Source: Plutella xylostella (Eukaryota > Arthropoda > Insecta > Lepidoptera > Plutellidae). Taken from it: DNA of 64,000 nt. Shown piece by piece: positions 45,001-46,906 of the stretch (positions are counted from its first letter, which is position 1; each line of letters begins with the position of its first letter). Both the position numbers and the translations under genes were made by a program. The stretch spans positions 9,927,501 through 9,991,500 of the forward strand of contig NC_064012.1 in NCBI RefSeq assembly GCF_932276165.1, read 5' to 3'. Below the pieces are notes generated by a model, which saw only the letters and a list, made by a program, of their open reading frames with translations, was not told the DNA's origin and ran no database searches.

Positions 45001-46174
45001 TAATGGCAGTGCTCTATTTTCACAGTAAACTACGGAACCAACTATAAGGCTTTGTCTACACGTATCCGGAATCACTTCGTCGCAAAAAGGTGATAAATTT
45101 GGATCGCATCCATAAGCAATCATAATCAATATTTTATAAGTCGTCTATTCTTAAATTGCCAAGGAAGACCATGGGTATGGAATGCTGCTGTCTCTGTACC
45201 AAGGAACATAATGTAAGTAATTAGTACTTCTCTCACACACGTATTTTTTTCAGAAGCATAGGGGGGAGCGAACACTTAATGACAATACGTTAGGCCAAAG
45301 AACATAAGTACTTCTCTATCCAAAAGCCTTAGGCGTTTTCCGTGAAGTGAAATTTATCTATGAGCTTCTCGGATCAGGGAACTGATTCCTATATCATGTA
45401 GCCCGAGCCTAAGACACATCAACATCAACGTTGACAGTTAGAGAAGTCGAAGGTAATTCGGACTTTGGCGAGCCTATTCTCCGACCGGCATGGACACGCT
45501 TACATCCGTGGCTAAATTACTCTACGCCAATTTCCAAACACCAAATATAGAAATTCGTTTTTCCGATGACATTCAGCCGATAGATTAATCTAGCAATATT
45601 CGTATTGGGGAGCCTTCCTGATCATCAAGTCAATAGTCGTCAACTGCTGGGAAAAACTCTCATAAAGACACTCTCTTACAATTATTGACACAATACATTA
45701 GCAATCAAATCACCCCCGTAGTTTTCCGATACCCGTTTTACAGGCTCTGCCTAGGGCTTGAGGCTGCGGGTGTAATTTCCCGACATATTATTTTTATAAT
45801 AAATTTTATTTACCTATATACCGGATTTTGCAAAAATGGTATCGTGAGTCAAAATAGCTCAGTAACTAAAAAAAAAAAAAAAAAAAAAAACTTTTCAATA
45901 GTTTTAGTATTTACTTATGAAAACTTTTTTGATCACGTGACTGCAGATCAAGCAGTTGCTTTTACGCAAATTTTCATCTTGATCCCCAGAGTCCCCATTT
46001 CTTTACACTTTTGCACCAACCTGTATGATATTACACAAAACGAAAACAAATAAAACTTAAAACGTAGATCTTATACTAATAATACTTACGAAGAATGGTC
46101 TGTTGAGCTTGAATAACAGATGTAACGGCGAGCAGTAGTATTACCGCCTCCGTTTTCCCTCTAAAAGTCCCCAT
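1..46174 (-). CDS. trol: Perlecan (basement-membrane heparan sulfate proteoglycan core protein), 5' part of gene, 37 exons, truncated at window edge
   Basis: This is a secreted extracellular-matrix proteoglycan of basement membranes. In flies the orthologue, trol, affects growth-factor signalling and matrix architecture (family knowledge). The sequence shows a signal peptide (residues 1 to about 23), LDLa repeats 1 to 15 (about 29 to 749), Ig1 (about 755 to 843), LDLa 16 to 18 (about 855 to 973), Ig2 (about 974 to 1070), then L4 and LE domains to residue 1944, where the window ends inside L4-3. This order matches arthropod perlecan and no other family I know. All 36 junctions have GT-AG borders and compatible phases, and most LDLa exons are phase 1-1 cassettes. 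No SEA-type domain was found between the signal exon and LDLa1. The later Ig array and laminin-G domains are presumed to lie left of position 1. The orthology call is firm; single boundaries at exons 4 and 13 are less certain. Confidence 0.96.
41..204 (-). CDS. trol: Perlecan exon 37: laminin IV domain 3, middle; last exon in window
   Basis: Residues about 1890 to 1944. GNRVLSYGGNLSLTQRF is the L4 hallmark, then a D/E-rich loop and DDITITWSNPIRL. Ends in phase 0 at GTAAGT; the 40 bases to the left are intron, and L4-3 must finish outside the window. Confidence 0.94.
602..797 (-). CDS. trol: Perlecan exon 36: start of laminin IV domain 3
   Basis: Residues about 1825 to 1889. VHYTRVPMPAPIF to ELYWSLPVFPG; the ELYW motif matches L4-1 and L4-2. 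Donor GTCAGT, phase 1. Confidence 0.94.
998..1172 (-). CDS. trol: Perlecan exon 35: laminin-EGF repeat before L4-3
   Basis: Residues about 1766 to 1824. Full LE repeat (CDPRGTDRPCEQGRC, NVEGDSCDRCRPGTFGL) ending in CIPCYCSGATKDCHE, the cysteine cluster that precedes each L4 here. Confidence 0.95.
1435..1547 (-). CDS. trol: Perlecan exon 34: laminin-EGF repeat segment
   Basis: Residues about 1729 to 1765. DCADNTDGDNCENCKPGYE is a textbook LE core; ends YPEPNVNC in phase 2. Confidence 0.94.
1668..1758 (-). CDS. trol: Perlecan exon 33: laminin-EGF repeat segment
   Basis: Residues about 1698 to 1728. GLYLGLCRTCECNG is the classic LE start, followed by CDPESGVCY. Ends in phase 0 at GTAAGT. Confidence 0.94.
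1862..1890. mobile_element. MITE end fragment of the ACTCACGxGC family
   Basis: GAACTTTTTCATTGCTCGCG then AGT; a single right-hand end in the intron between exons 33 and 32. Confidence 0.55.
1929..2165 (-). CDS. trol: Perlecan exon 32: end of L4-2 and LE start
   Basis: Residues about 1619 to 1697. RESLLLALADVKTILIKATY is the closing L4 helix; then VEECVCPAGYLGTSCEDCAP starts the LE repeat. Consensus acceptor with a pyrimidine tract at the right edge. Confidence 0.95.
2745..2842 (-). CDS. trol: Perlecan exon 31: laminin IV domain 2, later part
   Basis: Residues about 1587 to 1618. NRLTFHYFGHFTP and GTVQFLEKGWQR, with the conserved Trp of L4 just before the intron. Confidence 0.93.
3109..3223 (-). 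CDS. trol: Perlecan exon 30: laminin IV domain 2, middle
   Basis: Residues about 1548 to 1586. L4 hallmark DKVTSYGGFLRYTLRH, then NNAADVQLIS. Same place as exon 24 in L4-1, but the flanking phases differ. Confidence 0.95.
3311..3583 (-). CDS. trol: Perlecan exon 29: LE half-repeat and start of L4-2
   Basis: Residues about 1457 to 1547. HGCAQCFCSGVTQEC is the cysteine-rich lead-in, followed by the N-terminal half of L4-2 ending at YYWSLPIR, equivalent to ELYWYQPLR in exon 23. Confidence 0.95.
3668..3883 (-). CDS. trol: Perlecan exon 28: laminin-EGF repeats
   Basis: Residues about 1385 to 1456. LE repeats with YEGANCEVCSPDYIGNP and CECKENVRGQYCDQC. A non-cysteine insert, GTLRFRLPD, sits between CNPV and CECK, where LE repeats usually read GTxxxxCxxxTGxC. 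Confidence 0.93.
3962..4167 (-). CDS. trol: Perlecan exon 27: laminin-EGF repeats
   Basis: Residues about 1317 to 1384. Cysteine-rich LE sequence (KCAAGHQRQ, GTYGDPQTGCRPCPCP, CDCMTG). The cysteine spacing follows the eight-cysteine LE pattern. Confidence 0.93.
4256..4424 (-). CDS. trol: Perlecan exon 26: end of L4-1 and start of LE repeat
   Basis: Residues about 1260 to 1316. Ends L4-1 (LDNVETILLRSDL, ITDFTMESAQL) and begins an LE repeat with VEECQCPPGYEGLSCQ, the usual L4-to-LE transition. Confidence 0.95.
4559..4707 (-). CDS. trol: Perlecan exon 25: laminin IV domain 1, later part
   Basis: Residues about 1211 to 1259. Continues L4-1 with ETILHYHPQ, the tryptophan-containing VPTNWMKAD and ATREDIMMA, which leads into the final helix in exon 26. 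Confidence 0.94.
4797..4967 (-). CDS. trol: Perlecan exon 24: laminin IV domain 1, middle
   Basis: Residues about 1154 to 1210. Contains the L4 hallmark NQLTSYGGYIKYRL and DNVPDIIIK. Phase 0 at both ends. Confidence 0.95.
5088..5307 (-). CDS. trol: Perlecan exon 23: partial LE motif and start of L4-1
   Basis: Residues about 1080 to 1153. A CxRCFCFG cysteine cluster typical of the half LE repeat before an L4 domain, then the N-terminal part of L4-1 including the signature ELYWYQPLRNGAA. Confidence 0.94.
5502..5623 (-). CDS. trol: Perlecan exon 22: Ig domain 2, end, and linker to laminin region
   Basis: Residues about 1040 to 1079. F strand DSGAYSCEAINNKG, G strand, then VCPSGYFN, the first cysteine of the laminin-EGF-like segment ahead of L4-1. 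Ends in phase 2. Confidence 0.93.
5741..5937 (-). CDS. trol: Perlecan exon 21: Ig domain 2, first part
   Basis: Residues about 974 to 1039. I-set Ig: A strand (VSIRKPPLPQNVRL), B strand with cysteine (LTLTCAA), C strand (PLISWRLNWG), and an extra pair of cysteines in the C'-E region (TKCRSTS, GTLTCPNIQ). Ends in phase 0 before the F strand. Confidence 0.93.
6109..6360 (-). CDS. trol: Perlecan exon 20: LDLa repeats 17 and 18
   Basis: Residues about 890 to 973. Two LDLa modules: repeat 17 (CEPNQYQC, RRCVLKTWLC, DGSDEENC) and repeat 18 (CLPIEFSC, NQCIPKSFHC, DGHNDC, DNSDELGC). Phase 1-1. Confidence 0.95.
6541..6582. repeat. Short tandem repeat TATAGCGGGT
   Basis: Three or more copies of a 10-bp unit TATAGCGGGT in the intron between exons 20 and 19. 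Confidence 0.85.
6621..6758 (-). CDS. trol: Perlecan exon 19: LDLa repeat 16
   Basis: Residues about 844 to 889. A Pro-rich lead (STPRPPPFF) then LDLa 16 (ACKPNEATC, NGQCIPKSAVC, DGKRDC, DGADEDEC). First of three LDLa repeats placed between the two Ig domains. Confidence 0.94.
7298..7391 (-). CDS. trol: Perlecan exon 18: Ig domain 1, second half
   Basis: Residues about 813 to 843. Contains the Ig F-strand signature DSGTYVCQA and the G strand (ELKVVLTVDTK). Joins exon 17 in phase 0 and exon 19 in phase 1. Confidence 0.93.
7392..8441. other. Intron 17, nothing recognised
   Basis: About 1 kb of AT-rich intron between the two halves of Ig1. Short frames on both strands show no domain and no splice-compatible coding. 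Confidence 0.5.
8442..8575 (-). CDS. trol: Perlecan exon 17: Ig domain 1, first half
   Basis: Residues about 768 to 812. Holds the B-strand cysteine (VVFQC), the C-strand tryptophan (PVRWIREGGRPL) and the D/E strands (NGRLEMFRVS) of an I-set Ig fold. Ends in phase 0 at GTAAGT. The F-strand cysteine follows in exon 18. Confidence 0.92.
8576..9398. other. Intron 16, part left of the LTR element
   Basis: AT-rich; a small hairpin near 8797-8832 (CGATCGTCT with AGACGATAG). Nothing else recognised. Confidence 0.45.
9404..9558 (+). repeat. 5' LTR of the BEL/Pao-type element
   Basis: 155 bp, matching 15198-15352 base for base by eye. Contains an AATAAA polyadenylation-type signal and TATA-like sequence near the middle. 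Preceded by ATAAC. Confidence 0.9.
9559..10447 (+). other. LTR-element leader, noncoding
   Basis: Between the 5' LTR and the nested hAT. No coding sequence recognised. Holds an imperfect direct repeat (about 9803-9850 and 9931-9980, sharing CTTATACGTG and a TTTATTATxGC core). I could not identify a tRNA primer-binding site. Confidence 0.45.
10448..11018 (-). mobile_element. hAT transposon remnant nested in the LTR element
   Basis: 571 bp bounded by inverted ends (TAAAGATGCCACGAATA on the left; the right end read in reverse is TAGTGTTGCCACGAATA) and an 8-bp duplication TTAATAAT (10440-10447, 11019-11026). Subterminal regions are packed with ATTCGG/CCGAAT repeats. A minus-strand frame at 10623-10931 encodes a hAT-family dimerisation motif (YPNLLKFAKTYLSSP, SSVYSERIFSEDG). 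Only this transposase tail survives. Confidence 0.9.
11019..12049 (+). other. LTR-element interior, noncoding before gag
   Basis: AT-rich stretch between the nested hAT and the gag fragment. Contains repeated ATATAAAATGCT words near 11705-11755. Nothing else recognised. Confidence 0.4.
12050..12897 (+). pseudogene. BEL/Pao gag fragment (DUF1759-like), interrupted by a hAT insertion
   Basis: The open frame encodes an Ala/Glu/Lys/Gln-rich coiled-coil (EEKARLILAMEQAALEQAK) and then a DUF1759-like gag core (ELPLFKGDPMEWINF, VCRLRKCLIGEAKECV, ETLQLRFGRPE). This core is typical of Pao/BEL gag. The frame opens upstream at 11919, but coding-like sequence is only evident from about 12050. It breaks at the hAT inserted at 12898, and the gag frame resumes after 14174. 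Confidence 0.85.
12898..14174. mobile_element. Nonautonomous hAT-like element, copy 1
   Basis: 1277 bp with inverted termini CATGGAAGTAATAATACAAC..., about 33 bp each, and an 8-bp target duplication GAGAATCG (12890-12897, 14175-14182), as for hAT. It interrupts the retrotransposon gag frame. No transposase domain. It shares its outer parts with 37920-39034, but the central part (about 13385-13735) differs. Confidence 0.92.
14183..14952 (+). pseudogene. BEL/Pao gag continuation and pol remnants, internally deleted
   Basis: Downstream of the hAT the frame continues the gag core (SPELTTAVLSKLP), passes a segment like the start of the Pao reverse-transcriptase region (RLRSVEKKMRMNLDFQELY), then jumps to sequence of the kind found between RNase H and integrase (FSSWTRFLRVTAAVL). 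Protease, the RT catalytic core, RNase H and integrase are absent, so several kilobases appear to be deleted. A stop follows at 14950-14952. Confidence 0.75.
14990..15140 (+). repeat. GC-rich imperfect tandem duplication near the 3' LTR
   Basis: Two diverged units of roughly 65 bp, both containing an ACAACCG-(T/G)-GGTCCCGCGC core and ending near GGCACTGAT, are strongly GC-rich compared with the surroundings. Short frames on both strands result from base composition, not coding. Confidence 0.6.
15198..15352 (+). repeat. 3' LTR of the BEL/Pao-type element
   Basis: Matches the 5' LTR over 155 bp. Preceded by the polypurine tract and followed by the duplicated target ATAAC. Confidence 0.9.
15358..16524. 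other. Intron 16, part right of the LTR element
   Basis: AT-rich intron sequence up to the 54-bp exon 16. No coding or repeat signal that I can support. Confidence 0.45.
16525..16578 (-). CDS. trol: Perlecan exon 16: microexon leading into Ig domain 1
   Basis: A 54-bp exon, residues about 750 to 767, giving the A strand of Ig1 (ALNLKTYPKEQTVRYG). It joins exon 17 inside a Gly codon to give YGGDVVFQC, the usual Ig B-strand entry. It lies between a 1.9-kb and a 7.9-kb intron, has GTAG and GTAC borders and fits phase 1 on both sides. Identified by phase and domain logic. Confidence 0.85.
16711..16843. repeat. Imperfect inverted repeat in intron 15
   Basis: Arms near 16713-16758 and 16798-16843 share ATCTACCCGGGC/GCACGGGTAGTAGAT and CCTGGCCGA/TCGGCCAGG. 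Looks like a decayed MITE. The rest of 16579-18518 shows nothing recognisable. Confidence 0.6.
18519..18641 (-). CDS. trol: Perlecan exon 15: LDLa repeat 15
   Basis: Residues about 709 to 749. Canonical LDLa directly after the low-complexity linker (CNRNEWRC, NGPCISSARRC, DGHVDC, DDSDELDC). Phase 1-1. A palindromic element (18692-18818) begins 50 bp upstream of its acceptor. Confidence 0.93.
18692..18818. mobile_element. Palindromic MITE next to exon 15
   Basis: Left arm CTAGCCATGTGCGTATGCAC, right arm CCATGTGTATATGGCTAG, with inner mirrored GACAGATCTG blocks. The 127-bp hairpin starts 50 bp upstream of the exon 15 acceptor. Confidence 0.75.
19030..19488 (-). CDS. trol: Perlecan exon 14: LDLa repeat 14 plus Gly/Pro/Ser/Tyr-rich linker
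   Basis: Residues about 556 to 708, the largest exon in the window. LDLa 14 (CSEDNWAC, SGQCIPRYSVC, DGIPDC, DQSDESAC) is followed by about 118 residues of low complexity built from GYPGAGYPG-like units. Ser-Gly pairs, several next to Asp or Glu (PDSGY, PESGY, PDSGF), run through the second half. No cysteine after LDLa 14, so the linker is probably extended and exposed. Confidence 0.92.
19489..21189. other. Intron 13, nothing recognised
   Basis: 1.7 kb of AT-rich sequence between exons 14 and 13; no coding, repeat family or RNA gene seen. Confidence 0.45.
21190..21372 (-). CDS. trol: Perlecan exon 13: linker and LDLa repeat 13
   Basis: Residues about 495 to 555. A linker with an AAAAG run, then LDLa 13 (CHESQFTC, DGACIPHLRRC, DNIYDC, DFSDEQNC). 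The donor CCG|GTATTG keeps phase with exon 14; reading through it would hit a stop 41 codons later. Two acceptors keep phase (right end 21372 or 21342); the longer form is given. Confidence 0.78.
21874..21984 (-). CDS. trol: Perlecan exon 12: LDLa repeat 12
   Basis: Residues about 458 to 494. Canonical module (CNANQYQC, NGLCIDKQFVC, DGQLDC, DNSDELSC). Phase 1-1 with consensus borders. Confidence 0.94.
21985..23124. other. Intron 11, part left of the LINE fragment
   Basis: Contains two locally GC-rich patches (about 22440-22475 and 22890-22940) in AT-rich DNA. Possibly repeat-derived; not identified. Confidence 0.35.
23125..23520 (-). mobile_element. Non-LTR retrotransposon 3' fragment, different family
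   Basis: A minus-strand frame (23471 to 23148) encodes a reverse-transcriptase tail: NEDLWKETRQEP, RRKWSWIGHCLRRP, WNPPQGRRRKGRP, SWDEAKERAQDR. The motif order is that of RTE/CR1-like LINE C-termini. Lies in the intron between exons 12 and 11. Confidence 0.8.
23566..23786. mobile_element. MITE with ACTCACGxGCAATGAAAAAGTTCC ends, copy A
   Basis: Left ACTCACGGGCGATGAAAAAG, right TTTTCATTGCCCGTGAGT: 221 bp with matching inverted ends, in an intron between exons 12 and 11. Confidence 0.8.
23885..23994 (-). CDS. trol: Perlecan exon 11: remainder of LDLa repeat 11
   Basis: Residues about 421 to 457. Completes repeat 11 from Cys2 on (CHNGECIKDSLRC, NSIPEC, DGSDEENC), followed by a short linker TIIPVPG. 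Intron 10 splits the Arg codon just before Cys2, so exons 10 and 11 must be spliced together to make a whole module. Confidence 0.93.
24230..24353 (-). CDS. trol: Perlecan exon 10: LDLa repeat 10 and start of repeat 11
   Basis: Residues about 380 to 420. Repeat 10 has short Cys1-Cys2 and Cys2-Cys3 loops (CNHYCDDHC, then LICNGNPDC, DGSDEAEC). The exon continues into the first strand of repeat 11 (CDGPTDF) and ends in phase 2, unlike the phase 1 cassettes around it. Confidence 0.92.
24842..24889. mobile_element. MITE end fragment of the ACTCACGxGC family
   Basis: ACTCACGAGCATTGAAAAAC then a CCACTG word; the partner end is missing. It lies about 50 bp from exon 9. Confidence 0.6.
24937..25053 (-). 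CDS. trol: Perlecan exon 9: LDLa repeat 9, compact form
   Basis: Residues about 341 to 379. All six cysteines are present (ACPDNSVSC, GGCGVRC, DGIRDC, GEDEELC), but only three residues separate Cys3 and Cys4, where about six are usual and the CIP segment normally lies. Phase 1-1. Confidence 0.9.
25316..25393. mobile_element. MITE of the ACTCACGxGC family, short copy B
   Basis: Ends ACTCACGAGTAATATAAAAG and TTTTCATTGCTCGTGAGT; only 78 bp, so it is close to a pure hairpin. Intron between exons 9 and 8. Confidence 0.8.
26051..26255. mobile_element. MITE of the ACTCACGxGC family, copy C
   Basis: Ends ACTGACGAACAATGAAAAAG and CCTTTTCAGTGCTC...GCGAGT. Same intron as copy B. Confidence 0.75.
26795..27022 (-). 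CDS. trol: Perlecan exon 8: LDLa repeats 7 and 8
   Basis: Residues about 265 to 340. Two LDLa modules in one exon: repeat 7 (CMASEYEC, SGECVQPDARC, DGSDESHC), then after one Pro repeat 8 (CKRDEFRC, DGSCINIALRC, GEDEINC). Fusion of two modules in one phase 1-1 exon suggests loss of an intron. Confidence 0.94.
27023..28200. other. Intron 7, nothing firmly recognised
   Basis: A plus-strand frame at 27244-27516 has no domain that I recognise and sits in less AT-rich DNA; it may be decayed repeat. The rest is AT-rich. Confidence 0.35.
28201..28314 (-). CDS. trol: Perlecan exon 7: LDLa repeat 6
   Basis: Residues about 227 to 264. Canonical module (CGEGDFKC, NGYCIPSSKHC, DRTNDC, DGSDERNC). The donor is GTTTGA, weaker than its neighbours, but it is the phase-compatible one. 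Confidence 0.9.
28582..28689 (-). CDS. trol: Perlecan exon 6: degenerate four-cysteine LDLa repeat 5
   Basis: Residues about 191 to 226. The LDLa pattern is clear (SGYFRC, ERLRC, NGQYDC, GDYSDEKNC), but Cys1 is absent and the Cys3 position is Phe (GKFIP instead of GxCIP). Those two cysteines pair with each other in this fold, so the loss is coordinated. Phase 1-1 with consensus borders. Upstream sequence in the same frame has no cysteine to rescue Cys1. Confidence 0.88.
28976..29054. mobile_element. MITE of the ACTCACGxGC family, short copy D
   Basis: Left arm CAATGAAAAAGTTCCAGT, right arm GTGGAACTTTTTCATTGCTC then ATGAGT. About 79 bp, similar in length to copy B. Intron between exons 6 and 5. 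Confidence 0.75.
29319..29432 (-). CDS. trol: Perlecan exon 5: LDLa repeat 4
   Basis: Residues about 153 to 190. Six-cysteine LDLa (CSSGQWQC, HGTCIARIKRC, DGRVDC, DRSDERHC). Trp replaces the usual Phe before Cys2. Phase 1-1. The short intron to exon 4 (84 bp) is the smallest here. Confidence 0.93.
   Translation of the reverse strand, partial: HAALVNGNVTTGRVLLALSGVTGEWTAPRIARMSATV
29517..29663 (-). CDS. trol: Perlecan exon 4: LDLa repeat 3
   Basis: Residues about 104 to 152. Six cysteines (VCMKRGKFRC, DGTCISILLRC, DGFRDC, DGLDERHC). The right boundary was chosen because it is the acceptor that keeps phase and includes the first cysteine; its polypyrimidine tract is poor, so this edge is less certain. 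A later AG also keeps phase but would remove the first cysteine. The exon carries about 14 residues ahead of the repeat, including FDWTG. Confidence 0.8.
30062..30175 (-). CDS. trol: Perlecan exon 3: LDLa repeat 2
   Basis: Residues about 66 to 103. Canonical LDLa with six cysteines and the calcium-site motif DGSDEESC (NDEFRC, DGTCIEKRKVC, DGTAHC). Phase 1-1 cassette with a GTAAGT donor and an acceptor after an ATT-rich tract. Confidence 0.94.
30438..30530. repeat. Possible hAT-like terminal fragment with AATACCGGTATT repeats
   Basis: GGGCATGCAATACTGCAATA followed by repeated AATAC/GTATT words and TTCAATACCGGTATTGAAAG. Looks like the repetitive end of a hAT element; no partner end was found. 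Confidence 0.35.
31002..31112 (-). CDS. trol: Perlecan exon 2: LDLa repeat 1
   Basis: Residues about 29 to 65. A complete six-cysteine LDLa module (SCGSDDFRC, NGKCIAGYKRC, DHVIDC, EDEANC). The acidic loop reads NREDE rather than the usual DGSDE. Phase 1-1 exon with donor GTCAGT; it is 15 kb from exon 1. Confidence 0.93.
31938..32170 (-). mobile_element. RTE-like LINE 3' fragment, minus strand
   Basis: ATCATCATCATCATCAG tail followed by the reverse complement of the same 3' region (CCACTGCTGGACGTAAGCC..., GGAAGTCGTCACCCCATC). More diverged than the copies at 34 and 60.9 kb. Confidence 0.75.
32189..32461. mobile_element. Hairpin MITE, TACAGGxTGTTGCAAAA family, copy 1
   Basis: Nearly whole-length palindrome: TACAGGATGTTGCAAAAAGG at the left and its complement at the right, with mirrored inner blocks (AAGCCGAAACCAGCA, ATCAGAATTTCAAAATTCGC). 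TA at both ends fits a Tc1/mariner-type target. Confidence 0.85.
33820..33975 (-). mobile_element. SINE tail fragment, minus strand, related to 61476-61836
   Basis: CTATTCTATTTTATTCTATT followed by GGCTCTCTTGAGTGGAACCT matches the reverse complement of the AATAG-tailed SINE end for about 75 bp, then diverges. Lies inside the hAT element at 33101-34985. Confidence 0.6.
34189..34905 (+). mobile_element. 5'-truncated RTE-like non-LTR retrotransposon nested in hAT
   Basis: An open frame to 34900 encodes the C-terminal part of a non-LTR reverse transcriptase (VQEYVYLGQTI, PVMTYGAETWTL, KWQWAGHICRR, GRPPARWTDDLRR), typical of RTE-like LINEs. The 3' end is the TGGCTGATGATGA tail. A 12-bp target duplication AACTGAAAATTA flanks it (34177-34188, 34906-34917). 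The frame is uninterrupted, so the insertion is fairly young. Confidence 0.9.
35000..37911. other. Intron 1 segment with a CpG-rich patch
   Basis: Mostly AT-rich, but 35880-36380 is less so and has a plus-strand ATGCCGATG|GTAAGT (donor at 36380). No open coding supports it. The perfect hairpin at 36946-37029 is listed separately. Confidence 0.35.
36946..37029. repeat. Perfect 31-bp inverted repeat with AT-rich loop
   Basis: Arms 36946-36976 and 36999-37029 are exact reverse complements (TACATACTATTGTCAAACGT...), with a 22-bp A/T-rich loop between. A young miniature transposon or a strong hairpin in intron 1. Confidence 0.85.
37920..39034. mobile_element. Nonautonomous hAT-like element, copy 2
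   Basis: 1115 bp, same termini as copy 1, with its own 8-bp target duplication GGCAGGAC (37912-37919, 39035-39042). Lies in perlecan intron 1. The centre (about 38415-38590) is unrelated to that of copy 1 and contains an AATAG-repeat stretch. Confidence 0.92.
39043..42977. other. Intron 1 segment, nothing recognised
   Basis: AT-rich with a modestly GC-rich patch around 40310-40870. No gene, RNA or repeat family supported. Confidence 0.4.
42978..43214. mobile_element. Hairpin MITE, TACAGGxTGTTGCAAAA family, copy 2
   Basis: Ends TACAGGGTGTTGTATAAAG and TTTTTGCAACACCCTGTA; the shared inner word GAAATTCGCGAAAAAAAAT links it to copy 1. Confidence 0.8.
43382..43590 (-). mobile_element. Helitron-like nonautonomous repeat
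   Basis: Read on the minus strand it starts TCCTAACTAGCATTATAAAT, has a GTCTGTCTGTCTGTCTG tract, and ends with a small GCGA-AGC-TCGC hairpin followed by GGGAACAGCTAGT. A TC start and hairpin plus CTAGT end fit Helitrons. This repeat is very common in Lepidoptera; a LINE-derived origin is the alternative. Confidence 0.6.
44166..44272 (+). repeat. Common lepidopteran interspersed repeat fragment
   Basis: CACTGCTGGGGCACGGGTCT, AAGGAAGGGTTTAGACC and CACCACGCTGGCCAATTGCG resemble the 3' region of lepidopteran LINEs; short and isolated. Confidence 0.55.
44552..44824 (+). mobile_element. tRNA-derived SINE
   Basis: tRNA-like head with A box (GTAGTGGTTAGTGACC) and B box (GGTTCGATTCCCGGC), a body of CAGATATTTGTT and GGCAATAGGCCCGCCC words, and a GT-rich tail. 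A 12-bp target duplication GTCAAAAAATCT (44540-44551, 44825-44836) frames it. Typical of lepidopteran SINEs; apparent frames on the minus strand are SINE sequence. Confidence 0.9.
45819..46025. mobile_element. Hairpin MITE, TACAGGxTGTTGCAAAA family, diverged copy 3
   Basis: Left end TACCGGATTTTGCAAAAATG, right end CACCAACCTGTA. Carries a 22-bp A run (45870-45891). Lies in intron 1, about 65 bp from the exon 1 donor. Confidence 0.6.
46090..46174 (-). CDS. trol: Perlecan exon 1: start codon and signal peptide
   Basis: The ATG at 46174 opens residues 1 to 28: a short basic n-region (MGTFRGKTE), a hydrophobic core AVILLLAVTSVIQA and a likely signal-peptidase site after IQA, before QQ. The exon ends in phase 1 at a consensus GTAAGT donor. 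Its last base joins exon 2 in frame, placing LDLa1 five or six residues after the predicted cleavage site. The next upstream ATG (46193) is out of frame, so 46174 is the chosen start. Confidence 0.9.
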
Positions 46175-46479
46175 GTTGTCTGCGCGCACGCATCTAAATT
46201 TTCAGGTGAAACAAAACTTTTATGTATACCACTTCACGTTTTTCCACAAATGACTCAACCTTGATTTAAGCAACCGATTAGTTAACAGGAAACTATACAT
46301 AGTTCGAGAATAAATTCGATCACCATAAAGTCTTGGTCAAATTATATGGTTAACTTATTTTATATCTGTCTAAAGTTTTGAGAGAAAAGTGCCAAATGTG
46401 CAAATGTCATAAGAGTAAACGTAGGTGTCAGGAACCCTATTGAAAAGTCAAAACTAAGAAAAAATTACGTAGTAATTAG
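46175..46479 (-). promoter_or_regulatory. Sequence immediately upstream of the perlecan start codon
   Basis: On the minus strand a possible 3' splice site (AAAATTTAG) ends at 46194, giving a 19-base 5' UTR piece that begins with an out-of-frame ATG at 46193. That ATG opens a 10-codon upstream frame ending just past the main start. No clear TATA or initiator could be assigned, so a spliced 5' UTR from a distant first exon is possible. Confidence 0.4.
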
Positions 46480-46906
46480 CGTCAATTCACACGTACCACA
46501 ACCACACCACGTCGCAGCGACAAAATGTGGTCAAGCTGTGGTTACGTGTGAATTGTGTGACAGCGGCTTTTTGCAGTTGCGTTGTGGCAGCGACAAAATG
46601 TCGATGTGGTTGCGTTGTCGCTGTCATTGCGATGTGGTAACCACGTCGTCGTGTGCATTTAATAGGGAGAGGAGGTGGCCGCGGTGCCGCCGCCGCGTGG
46701 CGGCGTTGCCGTTGCGATGTGGTTGCGTTGTGGTTGCGATGTGGTTGCGATGTGGTCGTATTACACAGGTGGTTGATAACGACGACAAAATGTGGCACGT
46801 GTGAATTGGATTATTCATTGTCAATACAAAATATACGCCCGACCACACCGCGTGGTTGTGGTGTGGTTGTGGTTGTGGTGTGGTTGTGGTACGTCTGAAT
46901 TGACCC
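46480..46906. mobile_element. Terminal-inverted-repeat element with GTGGTTGC tandem repeats, upstream of perlecan start
   Basis: Ends GTCAATTCACACGTACCACA and the reverse complement form TGTGGTACGTCTGAATTGAC, with arms of CCACAACCACACC words. The centre is a run of GATGTGGTTGCG-like units (about 46700-46765). It lies about 300 bp upstream of the start codon. Confidence 0.8.

Noticed and set aside
45165..45213. Short plus-strand Cys-rich ATG exon (MGMECCCLC) with a GTAAGT
   Set aside because: Only about 14 codons with no acceptor, promoter or continuing exon recognised.
46497..46898. Frames in the GTGGTTGCG repeats as a small protein gene
   Set aside because: All frames stay open because of the repeat unit; inverted ends show it is a mobile element.
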